From: Chitinophaga skermanii
GTDB taxonomy: Bacteria > Bacteroidota > Bacteroidia > Chitinophagales > Chitinophagaceae
Reading direction: 5' to 3'
NCBI RefSeq assembly: GCF_003259335.1
Contig: NZ_QLLL01000015.1
Span: forward strand, 1-64,000
DNA length: 64,000 bases
Program-made: the position numbers and the translations under genes
Shown here: positions 52,964 through 62,800 of the stretch, piece after piece
Layout of the letters: the number at the start of each line of letters is the position of its first letter
Position numbering within the stretch: the first letter of the stretch is position 1
The notes under the pieces: model-generated
What the model was told of the DNA's origin: nothing
The model's input: the letters and a program-made list of their open reading frames with translations, nothing else
The model's database searches: none

Positions 52964-54403
52964 TTACTCCGCCGGCTTTGTTTCCGGGCGCTTAGAAAAT
53001 CCTTTCCTGGTCATTTCACCCCAATTCTTCGATTTTCTAAAATAATCGATATACCCCCTAATGGCCGACCATACTACGAATGGGTGGAACAAGAAAGGTT
53101 CTGATAAGGCAGCCAGCACTAAGCGGCGTATTTCTTTTCTTTTATTATATTGGTTATAAGAAGTTACTTCCATGTAAATCGCGAAGATCGAATTCACGTA
53201 CCCAAAAAGAATAATGAACACGAGGAATATGATAAACATATGCCAGTTAATCATCCCCATAAACACCATGATAAAGAATACCACCAAACCTATGAATTCC
53301 ACCAAAGGCGCCATCATTTCAAAGAAGAACCAGTACGGGTAACTTACCACGCCCAGTAAATCGTAACGGGGGTTGAGGAACATGGTTTTATGTAAACGCA
53401 AGGTTTCTATGGTACCACGTGTCCAACGGTTACGTTGACGCATAAGAATTTTAGCAGAATCGGGCGCTTCCGTCCAACACAGCGGATCGGGAATATAGGT
53501 TACTTTATAGGGCACACCCAGTTCGCACATATACCTACGCATACGTACCACTAATTCCATATCCTCGCCTACCGTGTGCACGTTATATCCGCCACATTGA
53601 ATAGCAATTTCTTTATCAAATGCACCAAAGGCGCCTGAAATTAATAATAAACCGTCGAGGCGGGCCCAGGCCATCCTACCTAAAAGGAAGGCACGAATAT
53701 ATTCCAAGGCCTGCATACATGCCCAGTAGTTTTCGGGCAGTTGCACCTTGGTAATACGGCCATCGGTTACCTCGCAGGAGTTGGCAATTCTGATTACACC
53801 GCCGGAGGCAATCACTTTCGCGTCTTGTTCCTCCATGAAGGGCTTCACCATTTTAAGGATGGCGTCTTGTTCGAGGATGCAATCTGCATCGATACAAATA
53901 ATGTAATCGTTGCTAGCAATGTTGATACCTACGTTGAGGGCATCGGCTTTACCGCCATTTTCTTTGTCGACCACCACCAGTTTGTTATAGGCTGGGTGTT
54001 TTGTTTTATAAACACCGCGTACTTCTTTAGTAGGAATACGGCTGTTCACATAAAAGTCAACTTTCTCTAATTCGTATGCATCGATGAGGCGTTGCAAGGA
54101 GTCGTCCTTGGACCCGTCGTTAATCACTACCAGTTCAAGCCTATTGTAGTATAATGATAATAAGGAGCGAACGTTATCTACAATCGTGGCGCCTTCGTTA
54201 TAAGCAGGAGCCAGTATGCTTACCGTGGGCGCATGTGGTGAAGCAGCGAGGATGCGGTAGTCTGTAAAATCGTTCTTGTGCAAGTACTTGCGCGTAGCCC
54301 CGATCGAGTTAAAACCGATTAAGATATAAAAAGATACAAGCGTAACGGAATACAAGAATATCCCGAACGCGAATAAGTAGATGAAAAACTCGGCGATACT
54401 CAT
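52964..54403 (-). CDS. Processive family-2 glycosyltransferase (polysaccharide synthase)
   Basis: The 479-residue membrane protein has N-terminal helix 1-32, a cytosolic GT-A domain and three to four C-terminal helices (about 350-440). Catalytic signature: APAYNEGATI, DGS (96-98), D-A-D (172-174), GED (279-281) and Q323-R-N-R-W327, the pattern of processive synthases of the cellulose/PNAG/hyaluronan group. No PilZ domain is seen. It would polymerise a sugar nucleotide and extrude the chain. Its ATG overlaps the stop of the HEAT-repeat gene (ATGA, 4 nt), so they are translationally coupled. With YaiO and LtaS-like genes nearby it forms the core of a polysaccharide module. Confidence 0.88.
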   Translation of the reverse strand: MSIAEFFIYLFAFGIFLYSVTLVSFYILIGFNSIGATRKYLHKNDFTDYRILAASPHAPTVSILAPAYNEGATIVDNVRSLLSLYYNRLELVVINDGSKDDSLQRLIDAYELEKVDFYVNSRIPTKEVRGVYKTKHPAYNKLVVVDKENGGKADALNVGINIASNDYIICIDADCILEQDAILKMVKPFMEEQDAKVIASGGVIRIANSCEVTDGRITKVQLPENYWACMQALEYIRAFLLGRMAWARLDGLLLISGAFGAFDKEIAIQCGGYNVHTVGEDMELVVRMRRYMCELGVPYKVTYIPDPLCWTEAPDSAKILMRQRNRWTRGTIETLRLHKTMFLNPRYDLLGVVSYPYWFFFEMMAPLVEFIGLVVFFIMVFMGMINWHMFIIFLVFIILFGYVNSIFAIYMEVTSYNQYNKRKEIRRLVLAALSEPFLFHPFVVWSAIRGYIDYFRKSKNWGEMTRKGFSKRPETKPAE

Positions 54404-55482
54404 CGGGCTATTTCACTTTTGATATGTAGATAAATTTGTTCGTAAGGTTCCGGTTGTTCCTGGCCTTTAGCGGCTAAGCGTTCCATCCCTGCCGGCCCTA
54501 TATGGGCAATGGCACGGGCAGCTAACAACTTCGTATCGCCATCCCCGGTTTCATACACCTCTAATAAGAATGGTAATTCGTTGGTAGATGCAACATGGTA
54601 TAAGCTGCGTAAGATGGTTTGCTTATTATTCTTGGTTTCGTTGTTATATCTTTCAATGATAGCCGAAGCAGAGGTTTCGTCGCCCATACGTACGAGTGCA
54701 ATAATGGCTTGTTCCCGGATAGCTGGATGTTCGCTACCGAGGCATTTATATACGCAATCGAGTACTTGGAATTGCTGGTATTCGCCGGCTAGTTTCAAGG
54801 CAAACTGTACAACCATCGGGTTGCTCGATTGCAGCCAATTGGGCATGTCTTCGAAAATACCTGGTGGATCGAGGGGCCGTAATTGCTCCATCAGTTTAAT
54901 CTGTTGCCAGTTGGTGATAGGGTGTGTGAGCGTGTTGAAGAAACGTAGGCCTTCAAATCCTTCGAATGCTAATATCGCCGTTTGTGCTTCGGTACGTACA
55001 TACTCGTTGCTGCTGTTGGTATACGGGAACAATTCGTCTTGCATGTCCTTTTGTTCCATCATATACAATTCATAAATGCCTTTGGCTTTGAGGAACCATT
55101 GACGACTGTGGAAGTTGTCTAAAGAAATCTTCTTCAGTCCCAATTTTTCATACAGCCATACGGTATTCTGACCAGCGATGCCGATTAAGTTCTTTTTGGT
55201 ATTAATGAGTTGGTCAACAGCATATTGCCTGCTATAAGCATTGCCGGGGGTATCGACTAAGGTAGGCGGGATCGACAATTGGGTATCTTCATTCAGATCT
55301 TCCAAAATCCATTCCCCAAGCCAGTTATCAAAAATCTCGTCGAGTTGTTTTTTGATCATCCATTTTTTCTTCCGGGCACGAAGGAAAATGAAAGTGAGTA
55401 AAATCATACACACCATCAGGCCGCCGAAGATATAAATGAAAATGATAAGCGCTTCCGGATCGATATATTGCTGGTTATTCAA
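54400..55482 (-). CDS. Membrane-anchored HEAT-repeat protein
   Basis: The 360-residue protein has one N-terminal membrane helix (ALIIFIYIFGGLMVCMILLT, about 12-32), a short basic stretch (RARKKKW), then a cytosolic array of HEAT-like helix pairs: PNWLQSSNPMVVQFALKLAG, HPAIREQAIIALVRMGDETS, DTKLLAARAIAHIG. No enzyme motif. It probably acts as a scaffold or regulator of the GT2 synthase, whose ATG overlaps its stop by 4 nt. The next upstream gene is the response regulator, 24 nt away. Its contact with the synthase is inferred from the coupling. Confidence 0.72.
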   Translation of the reverse strand: MNNQQYIDPEALIIFIYIFGGLMVCMILLTFIFLRARKKKWMIKKQLDEIFDNWLGEWILEDLNEDTQLSIPPTLVDTPGNAYSRQYAVDQLINTKKNLIGIAGQNTVWLYEKLGLKKISLDNFHSRQWFLKAKGIYELYMMEQKDMQDELFPYTNSSNEYVRTEAQTAILAFEGFEGLRFFNTLTHPITNWQQIKLMEQLRPLDPPGIFEDMPNWLQSSNPMVVQFALKLAGEYQQFQVLDCVYKCLGSEHPAIREQAIIALVRMGDETSASAIIERYNNETKNNKQTILRSLYHVASTNELPFLLEVYETGDGDTKLLAARAIAHIGPAGMERLAAKGQEQPEPYEQIYLHIKSEIAR

Positions 55483-55506
55483 AGGATTCCTGCGTGGTTA
55501 TTTTGA

Positions 55507-55869
55507 TTAAACTCTGCTCATTAATTTTTTCACACGGATAGAAAGTTCCGTTAAGCTAAAAGGCTTCGTGATGTATTCGTCGGCCCCTAGTTTAAAGGCT
55601 TCCTCTACAATGTTCTCTTGTCCCATTGTAGACAGTACAATCACTTTAATATCTTTCGAAGTGATGTTCTTCACTGTACTCACAATTTCCAAGCCAGAAG
55701 CCCCAGGTAGCATGATGTCTGTAATGACCATATCGGGCAGCATGGTATTAATGTTTTCAATAGCTGCTTTTCCTTCGGCGAGCGAAATGATCTCGTGGCC
55801 GTCTTTGGATAGTTTGATCTCAATGGTCTTACGAACTAGGTTATCGTCTTCGGCAATCAAAATTTTCAT
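55507..55869 (-). CDS. Single-domain response regulator
   Basis: The 120-residue CheY-like receiver has the acidic pocket (KILIAEDDN), the phosphorylated Asp51 in MVITDIMLPGASG, a Thr/Ser switch (VIVLST) and Lys102 region (ADEYITKPFSLTEL). There is no output domain, so it acts through protein contact. It is first in a minus-strand run with the HEAT-repeat protein and the GT2 synthase, and may receive phosphate from the Hpt module of the large hybrid kinase at 59809-64000 (inference). Confidence 0.9.
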   Translation of the reverse strand: MKILIAEDDNLVRKTIEIKLSKDGHEIISLAEGKAAIENINTMLPDMVITDIMLPGASGLEIVSTVKNITSKDIKVIVLSTMGQENIVEEAFKLGADEYITKPFSLTELSIRVKKLMSRV

Positions 55870-56111
55870 ATGTACTTTAGGTGTATTGCGGTTTCGTGGT
55901 ACACTACTTGCATTAAGTTACATTCAATTTAAACATTTTCCTGTAAAAACAATGCAGGTTATAAATCAAACGAAATACAAATTTCGTTTATAATTCTAAG
56001 AATACCATGGTTTTGAGGAAGAATGTTAGGGCAATTATTGCCACACATTCTATATTATGTAGTATCATTGTACTTTGAACCGACACAAAAAATACACCGT
56101 AGACTGTAGTT

Positions 56112-57368
56112 ATGAGTCCTATCATTGAAACACAATACGCCAAAAGACTGCTTTTTATTTGCTTTTGTTTCGTTGCGTTACAAGTTCGCGCACAAGACAA
56201 CCGTGGCTCGGATGAGTTATTTCAAGATGCCCGCAAAGCGGCCTTCGACCGCAAAGATTATCCTGCCGCAATTGCCCTCAGCAAACAAGCCTTAGCCCAA
56301 AGCCCGGATTATAGCGACATCCGCGTGTTTTTAGGCCGGGTTTACACTTGGAGTGACCAGTTGGATTCTGCCCGCGCGGCTTTTCAATATGTTATCAAAG
56401 CTCATCCCGAGTACGAGGATGCGTATGTAGGCATAGCCGATTTGGAATATTGGAACGATCGCCCGGCTGAAGCATTACGCTACGCGGAAACAGGTTTACA
56501 ATACAATCCCAAATCCGAGGAGCTTTTACTCCGCAAAGCGAAAGCCTTGCTCAACTTAAAAAGATTACAAGACGCGGCCCTCGTAGCGAATCAAATCTTA
56601 GAGATCAATCCTAAGAATGCACAAGCACGCGCCGTGTTAATCAATATTAAAGACCAAGTACGAAAAAACAAGCTTGAAATAGGCTACGATTACACCTATT
56701 TCGACAAACGATTCGATCAACCTTGGCACTTAGGTACCATCGCTTATTCACGCCAAACTAAATATGGTTCTGTAACCGGCCGTGTAAACTATGCGAATAA
56801 ATTCGGTGAAGGTGGATGGCAAGGTGAGATTGATGCATACCCGAGAATTAGCAATACGTTCTATGCGTATACAAGTGTTGGTTATAGCAATTCGGATATC
56901 TTCCCCCAGTACAGGGCAGGTTTCTCTTTGTATGCAAATTTGCCAAAGAGCTTCGAAGGTGAAGTAGGTTTCCGCTACTTGTATTTCTCTGATCCAACTT
57001 GGGTGTATACAGCGTCGATCGGTAAATATTATAAAAGCTTCTGGTTCAACTTCCGTACGTTTTTAACGCCGGGTGAAGGCAACTTATCAAAATCCTTCCA
57101 GTTAACATCCCGTTACTATACAGCGGGTGCCGATGATTTTATAGCCTTGGGAATTGGTACCGGTATTTCACCCGACGACCAACGAAATAACATCAACTAC
57201 CACATCAATACAAACCTTATGACCTATAAAGCCATGGCTGAATACCGTCATACCATCTGGAAACAAATTATTTTAGGTGCCGGTATTACGTACTATTATG
57301 AAGAGTATCAACCAAGTACGTACGGTAACCAAATAAATTTTTCAATTTTCTTACAAAAAAGGTTTTAA
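56112..57368 (+). CDS. TPR plus YaiO-family outer-membrane beta-barrel protein
   Basis: The 418-residue protein has a signal peptide ending LQVRAQ, tetratricopeptide repeats at about residues 30-185 (DYPAAIALSKQALAQSPDYS, AYVGIADLEYWNDRPAEALR, LLRKAKALLNLKRLQDAALV), then a beta-barrel (about 190-418; KLEIGYDYTYFDKRFDQPWH, GSVTGRVNYANKFGEGG) ending in QKRF with a C-terminal Phe. TPR followed by barrel is the exporter layout of BcsC, PgaA and AlgK/AlgE pairs. It is divergent from the response-regulator gene by 242 nt. It is the likely outer-membrane exit for the polysaccharide made by the GT2 synthase. Confidence 0.85.
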   Translation: MSPIIETQYAKRLLFICFCFVALQVRAQDNRGSDELFQDARKAAFDRKDYPAAIALSKQALAQSPDYSDIRVFLGRVYTWSDQLDSARAAFQYVIKAHPEYEDAYVGIADLEYWNDRPAEALRYAETGLQYNPKSEELLLRKAKALLNLKRLQDAALVANQILEINPKNAQARAVLINIKDQVRKNKLEIGYDYTYFDKRFDQPWHLGTIAYSRQTKYGSVTGRVNYANKFGEGGWQGEIDAYPRISNTFYAYTSVGYSNSDIFPQYRAGFSLYANLPKSFEGEVGFRYLYFSDPTWVYTASIGKYYKSFWFNFRTFLTPGEGNLSKSFQLTSRYYTAGADDFIALGIGTGISPDDQRNNINYHINTNLMTYKAMAEYRHTIWKQIILGAGITYYYEEYQPSTYGNQINFSIFLQKRF

Positions 57369-57397
57369 AATATAAATAAAGGTATTATCTTGGTGGT

Positions 57398-57427
57398 CTA
57401 CAAGTTCGGTTTTTCTCCGAATTGTAG
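57398..57427 (+). terminator. Terminator of the YaiO-family gene
   Basis: CTACAAGTTCGG (57398-57409) pairs with CCGAATTGTAG (57417-57427), with one bulged base, 30 nt past the stop. A second T-rich run follows near 57450. Confidence 0.5.
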
Positions 57428-57594
57428 GGGTTAACAAAAATTAGTAGCGCTCAAATTTTTTTGGGTGCTTTTTTTTTGCCCCTATATGAAGGTTACAATA
57501 AGCAATTACACCCACATAGGCAACTCTACACAACAAAAGGGTAACTACCCCATACCATCACTTCTTTTCAATTGGCCCCTCAGCCAAGTCTAGT

Positions 57595-57631
57595 CAAAGT
57601 CTTTTAAAGGGAAGTATAAGGCAAGTCAAAG
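57595..57631 (+). repeat. Short phased CAAAG repeat
   Basis: CAAAG at 57595, TAAAG at 57605, ATAAG at 57616 and CAAAG at 57627 are spaced 10, 11 and 11 nt, the same spacing and wording (AAAGGGAAGT, GTCAAAGGCTT) as the array at 28711. Confidence 0.65.
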
Positions 57632-57713
57632 GCTTTTGTATAAAAAACAAGCTTCAAGGTAGCTTTGCGACTTGTGCAGACTGTATTGTTCCATGCTATC
57701 TTATTGGCAAGAA

Positions 57714-57755
57714 AATACCCCATGCAGGCCTGTATTTCGACCTACACGGGGTATT
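57714..57755 (-). terminator. Terminator of the LtaS-like gene
   Basis: AATACCCC (57714-57721) pairs with GGGGTATT (57748-57755) across a 26-nt loop, with T-rich sequence on the minus strand after it. It lies 19 nt past the stop. Confidence 0.55.
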
Positions 57756-57774
57756 ATGTGGTTAGCCGGAAGCT

Positions 57775-59793
57775 CTACTTTGTATATTTATTCACGAGCG
57801 AGTCGGGCACTAATGTTTTGGCAGCATAGAACAACTTGTTTTTACGCAAGAACTCCTGGAAGCTACTTTGGAGGCGGTGTAGTTTTTCTTGGTCGTCCAT
57901 GCGTTCTAAATCCATGTTAGGTAAAACGCGGTATACTTGGTCCTGGTTCAGCATCCAAGTACCTGATATAAAATCAACCAAGTCGTTCTTCGTTTGCATC
58001 AAAGGGTATTGATGCCTGTTACTGAACTCGCGGGTAGTGTCTAAACCTGTACCGATCCACGTGCTGAGGTTCGGTGCTTGGAAATTACCATGGCTCTTTA
58101 AATAGCTGGTTAAACTGGGTGTAATATCGAAATGACTAGATATTGAACTGAACTTTGCTGTACGTTGCAATAACGGAGAGTGCATTACGAGTAAAGTATG
58201 GTAACGATCGATTTTCGAGCGCATCGGGATTTCGGGTAAACGGTGGTCGCCCGTGATGAGGAAAATCGTGTTGTTGTAATCTGGTCGTTTCGCATATTCT
58301 TGGAAGAAATAGCGAACGGCATCATCCATGTATAACACGGAAGCATACACGTTTTTATACTCTTGGTGAGCAGCTAATTCGTCGCCTTTTAAACCCAATG
58401 CAGCGAACTTATCCGCTGTTAGTTTATCGTAGTAAGCTTGGTGGGGGATTTTAAACGGCGAGTGTGTAGATACAGTTAGCATCACATCTATGCGCGGCGC
58501 CCCGGTGGTTGGTGTTGCATCCAAGTATTTTTGGAACAACGATTTATCGGAATACCCCCAAGTAAAGCCACCACTATTAGCCGGCAACATTTCGTAGCCT
58601 TGGCCGAATTTGGATTTATCGATGATTTCACTAATTCCTTGGCTTCTTGCATAGGCATCCATCTGGTCGAAATCGGCGTCGCCAGCATATAAGAACCTTG
58701 TTTGGTAACCATTGAACTTCGCCAAGCTCCATAAGCTAATCGCTTTCGGGAAATTAGGCGCCATTTCGTTGAAACCATTTTTTGCAAAAGGTAATGAACC
58801 GGTAATCGTAGGCAACATGGCAAACGTTCTACCGCCACCGCTCAAGAAGTTTTCCCAATACAAACTCTTTTCCCCGAGGGAGTCGATAAACGGGGTGAAA
58901 CTACCCAAGTAAGCATCCTTACCGGAGAAAGCACGGCCTAAACCTTCTATGACAATAATCACCACGTTGGGTAAAGGTTGCCCCTGTGCAGGCATAAAAG
59001 TAGTAAGTACATTTTCTTCGCCTGTATTGGTATGTAAAAAAGGATATTGTTTAGGATCTACAAAATCTCGGTCGTCGCCATTATCTCCTTCACCGGCCAA
59101 CAGGCTATTATCTGGTGGTGCTGGGAAAAAGTAATTTTGGGTTTTAGCGATGAAGAAGCCTGCTTTATTTAAGGCTACATTCGACTCGAATTCAGAACCC
59201 AAGAAGGAATGTGTTAAGGGTTGAACGAAAGATACAAGTAGCATAAAGCTACAAATCAATCCAAACCAAAACCCTCGCCTATCGCCACCGATCTTCTTTC
59301 TATACAACAGCACCAACATACCCACTGTAACTAGGAACACGGCAATACCTTGGAAAACGGTCGCTTTAGAAAAACCACCTGCAGCGGCCCCTACTGTTTG
59401 TTCGATTTCTTTGGAAGAATACCCATATAAATCGGCACCCAGCGGCACCGTGGTTTGATGGAAGTAAATATCGAGTACGAAGGCGGCAATAGCATATATC
59501 GCAATAGTGAGGATAAACAATATATCCGCTACTACGCGGTTTACTAATAAGTACAATAATACAAAGGGTAATACTATCCAACGGGTAATACTAAAGAAGG
59601 TAAGTATATCCTCCCAGAGTGCAACCGGTAGCACTTGTACCCAATCTATTTTAGCTTTTCCGCTCCATTGAATGCTTAACAGGTCGATCCAATGCAAAAG
59701 AATAATCAAGGATAAAAACCCGATCGAGAATAATAAAAACCTGTTAAATGCCGGGATCCATTGATTCGGCTTTGTTAGCAACGACTTTCCCAC
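57775..59793 (-). CDS. LtaS-like alkaline-phosphatase-superfamily transferase
   Basis: The 672-residue membrane protein has five N-terminal helices (to about residue 215) and a periplasmic sulfatase/LtaS domain: VVIIVIEGLGRAFSGKDAYL, the likely nucleophile Thr in GGGRTFAMLPTITGSLP, MLTVSTHSPF and ITGDHRLPE. LtaS enzymes move phosphoglycerol from phosphatidylglycerol to polymers; related BcsG and EptA move phosphoethanolamine. Bacteroidota make no lipoteichoic acid, so the acceptor here may be the polysaccharide of the neighbouring GT2 synthase. It starts 15 nt after the hybrid kinase gene, so both are co-transcribed. The donor group cannot be read from the sequence. Confidence 0.85.
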   Translation of the reverse strand: MGKSLLTKPNQWIPAFNRFLLFSIGFLSLIILLHWIDLLSIQWSGKAKIDWVQVLPVALWEDILTFFSITRWIVLPFVLLYLLVNRVVADILFILTIAIYAIAAFVLDIYFHQTTVPLGADLYGYSSKEIEQTVGAAAGGFSKATVFQGIAVFLVTVGMLVLLYRKKIGGDRRGFWFGLICSFMLLVSFVQPLTHSFLGSEFESNVALNKAGFFIAKTQNYFFPAPPDNSLLAGEGDNGDDRDFVDPKQYPFLHTNTGEENVLTTFMPAQGQPLPNVVIIVIEGLGRAFSGKDAYLGSFTPFIDSLGEKSLYWENFLSGGGRTFAMLPTITGSLPFAKNGFNEMAPNFPKAISLWSLAKFNGYQTRFLYAGDADFDQMDAYARSQGISEIIDKSKFGQGYEMLPANSGGFTWGYSDKSLFQKYLDATPTTGAPRIDVMLTVSTHSPFKIPHQAYYDKLTADKFAALGLKGDELAAHQEYKNVYASVLYMDDAVRYFFQEYAKRPDYNNTIFLITGDHRLPEIPMRSKIDRYHTLLVMHSPLLQRTAKFSSISSHFDITPSLTSYLKSHGNFQAPNLSTWIGTGLDTTREFSNRHQYPLMQTKNDLVDFISGTWMLNQDQVYRVLPNMDLERMDDQEKLHRLQSSFQEFLRKNKLFYAAKTLVPDSLVNKYTK

Positions 59794-59808
59794 TCCTATA
59801 TTTAAAAA

Positions 59809-62800
59809 TTATATTGACAATTTCTTGATCTGCTCCTCTACCATACTAAGCGCGATAGAAGAAGCCGCTTGTGTATCGGCCCACAGGCGCATGACGTGTG
59901 CTGTATCGAAAGCTTCGAGTGTATCGAACTCGCGGGCTAGCCCTGCCATGGTTTTCATTCCCACCATAGAGGTGGTGCCGAATAGTTTATGCCCCATCCG
60001 CTTCACACCTTCTAAGTTTTTCGTTTCAATCGACTCTTCGAGTGTTTGGAGGGATTTGGTGATTTCATTTACACTGAGTTCAAGTATTTCAGGGCTGATG
60101 TTATCTTCCCCGAGATACATGGTTAGCACATCCATGTTGAAGTGCTCACTAGGATTTTCAATAGGCATAGGTTTAATTTCTTGTATAATGGAAGCATTCA
60201 ACCATTTTTTCAAAACGGCTATAATCGATTCTTCCACTACGGGTTTAGAAAGGAAATCATCCATCCCCGCTGCGAGGCACTTTTCTCTTTCTCCTTTAAT
60301 GTTACCGGCCGTGAGGGCGATGATGGGGATATGTGGATAGTTATTATGTTGTTCCCATTCGCGGATCTTCTGCGTGGCTTCGTATCCATTCATTTCAGGG
60401 ATTTGTACATCCATCAAGATCAAATCCGGCCGCTGTTGGAAAGTAAGCTTCACAGCATCTATCCCGTTTGTTACTTCAATAAGATCCACATTCGGTGCAA
60501 ATTTTTTGAGGATGGTTTTAGTCAGCAACATATTCACTGCATTATCCTCTACCACCATTATTTGCGCCCTTAAATCACCACCCAATACATCTTGCATCGC
60601 GTTCTGTTGCAAGCCTTCTTCGATCGGCTTATACAGTCGTTGCAAGGTTTGGTACAACTCCCACATTTTAATCGGCTTCACCAAGCGATGACGTACGTGC
60701 AAGGTTTCGCAACCGCTGATAATGGTTTCGTCGTCGGAAGAACTATGTAACAGGATGATAGGCTTTTCTAGCCCATGATCGAAGAAGTTCTCCCGTACTT
60801 TACGAATTGTTTCCAACCCATCCATATACGGCATATGGTAATCTACCATCAACAAATCAAATTCCGTTCCGCTGGCCAATTGCTGAATAGCTTCTAAACC
60901 ATTGCTGACGGTTGTAGATTGAATACCTTTCAACAATAGCATTTGTTTCAGAATCTCCCTATTGTGTAGATTATCGTCAACAATCAATACATGCTTTATC
61001 TCCTCTATCGGCGTCCACGCTTCCGCGTCGCCGGTTTCGGCCTTGCAAGTTACGTCGAAATAGAACGTACTTCCAACCCCCGGGGTACTCAGTAGTTGTA
61101 ATTTACTTCCCATGAGGGCTAAAATCTTGTTGGAAATTGTTAACCCAATGCCTGTACCACCGTACTTCTTCGTAGTACTAGCGTCTTCCTGTGAGAAGGC
61201 TTCAAAGATTTTCGCCTGTTTCTCAGGTTTGATGCCAATACCTGTATCGCGTACTTCAAATCTTAATGCAATTTCCCCCTCAACTAAATCCGATAAGGCT
61301 TCAATCTTCAATTCAATCTCGCCCCTTTCCGTAAACTTGCTTGCATTGCCTAAGAGGTTTACGAGTACCTGTTTCAAGCGGAGCGCGTCTATATATATAA
61401 AACGAGGGAGGTCGGTGGCGATGTTCAGTAGTATCTCCACCCCTTTCTTCTGGGCTTGGTAAGCAATGATATCTGCTGCCTGGCTACCCATTTCAAATAA
61501 GTCGCAACGTTCTTCGTCCAGTTCAAATTTGCCGGCTTCAATTTTCGACAAATCCAAGATATCGTTGATGATGCTCAGCAATACATTCCCCGATTGGTTC
61601 ACAATGGTAAGATATTGTTGTTGCGTTTCGGTGAGTTTCGTTTTCAATACCAAGTCGGTAAACCCAATCACGCCATTCAACGGTGTACGGATCTCGTGGC
61701 TCATATTGGCTAAGAATTCCGACTTGGCAACGCTTACTTGCTCGGCAATTTGCTTGGCATGTTTTAGTTCCTCGCGTTGTATAACAGATTCAGTAATATC
61801 CTGGGTGAACATCATAATACCACCAATCGTGTTGTCGAGTAAGAACCATGGGCGTACTTCCCAGCGGAGGTATTGGTTATGTTTCCAACCGGCAGGGCGC
61901 CACACTTCTTCATCCCGTTTCATCACAACTCCTTTCAGTACTTGCTGGTGAATATCCTTCCATTCATCCGAGATATTGGGGAAAACATCGTAGTGCGATT
62001 CGCCAATAATGTTACCACTTAAATGGTACTCTTCCATCCAGCGTTTGCTGGCAGCGATATAACAAAGTTTTTTATCGAACATGGCTACAGCGGCCGGGGC
62101 GTGCTCTACGAAAGAAAGCAAACGGGCGCGTTCACGGAGGAAGTCTTGTTCTGCTTTTTTGCGTTCGCTGATATCGGTAGCAATGCCAAGGTAACCAATT
62201 TGGTTATTGTCTACATCGCGGATGGGTGTAATAACAAGGGATACCGTTTTACGTTCACGGTGCTTCGTGATGAAGGTCCACTCCCCTTGCTCCGAGCCTT
62301 TTTGGTTCGGGATATAGGTCATGGCTTCGAACTCGTTCAACGTAATGTTGTATTCTTTTAACAGGGCTAGTTTTTTCTCTTCCACTTCTTGTGCGTCGTG
62401 GAGTTCCGGGATGAACTGTTTTCCGAGTAGTTCCGCGGCTTGGTAACCTAACAGGCGTTCTGCCCCGGAGTTGAACACGGTAATACGGCCTTCTAAATCA
62501 GTAGCAATGATGCTTACTTCAGAAGCGGCAGCTAATACTTCTCGCAAGAGCTTACGGGAGCGTTCTGCTTCTAATTCCGTTTTCTTACGATGATCTATAT
62601 CTTGGAAGGTACCGTACATGCGGCGGGCCGTGCCGTTTTCCATATCGGCATGACCTTGTGTACGCACCCAAATTTCTCGTCCTTTTGCTGTAATAAGTTG
62701 TAATTCCAAGTCCCACGATTTACCATGGTTACGGGCTTGGTTAATAGCGCGGGTAATTTGCTGGTAGCTTTCACCTTTCTTGAAGAAGTTGATGGCGTTG

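Larger units (their letters stand above)
57369..57774. other. Intergenic region with terminators and a short phased CAAAG repeat
   Basis: About 400 nt between the convergent YaiO and LtaS-like genes. It holds one terminator for each gene (listed separately) and a short periodic CAAAG repeat at 57595-57631. No gene is seen. Confidence 0.65.
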
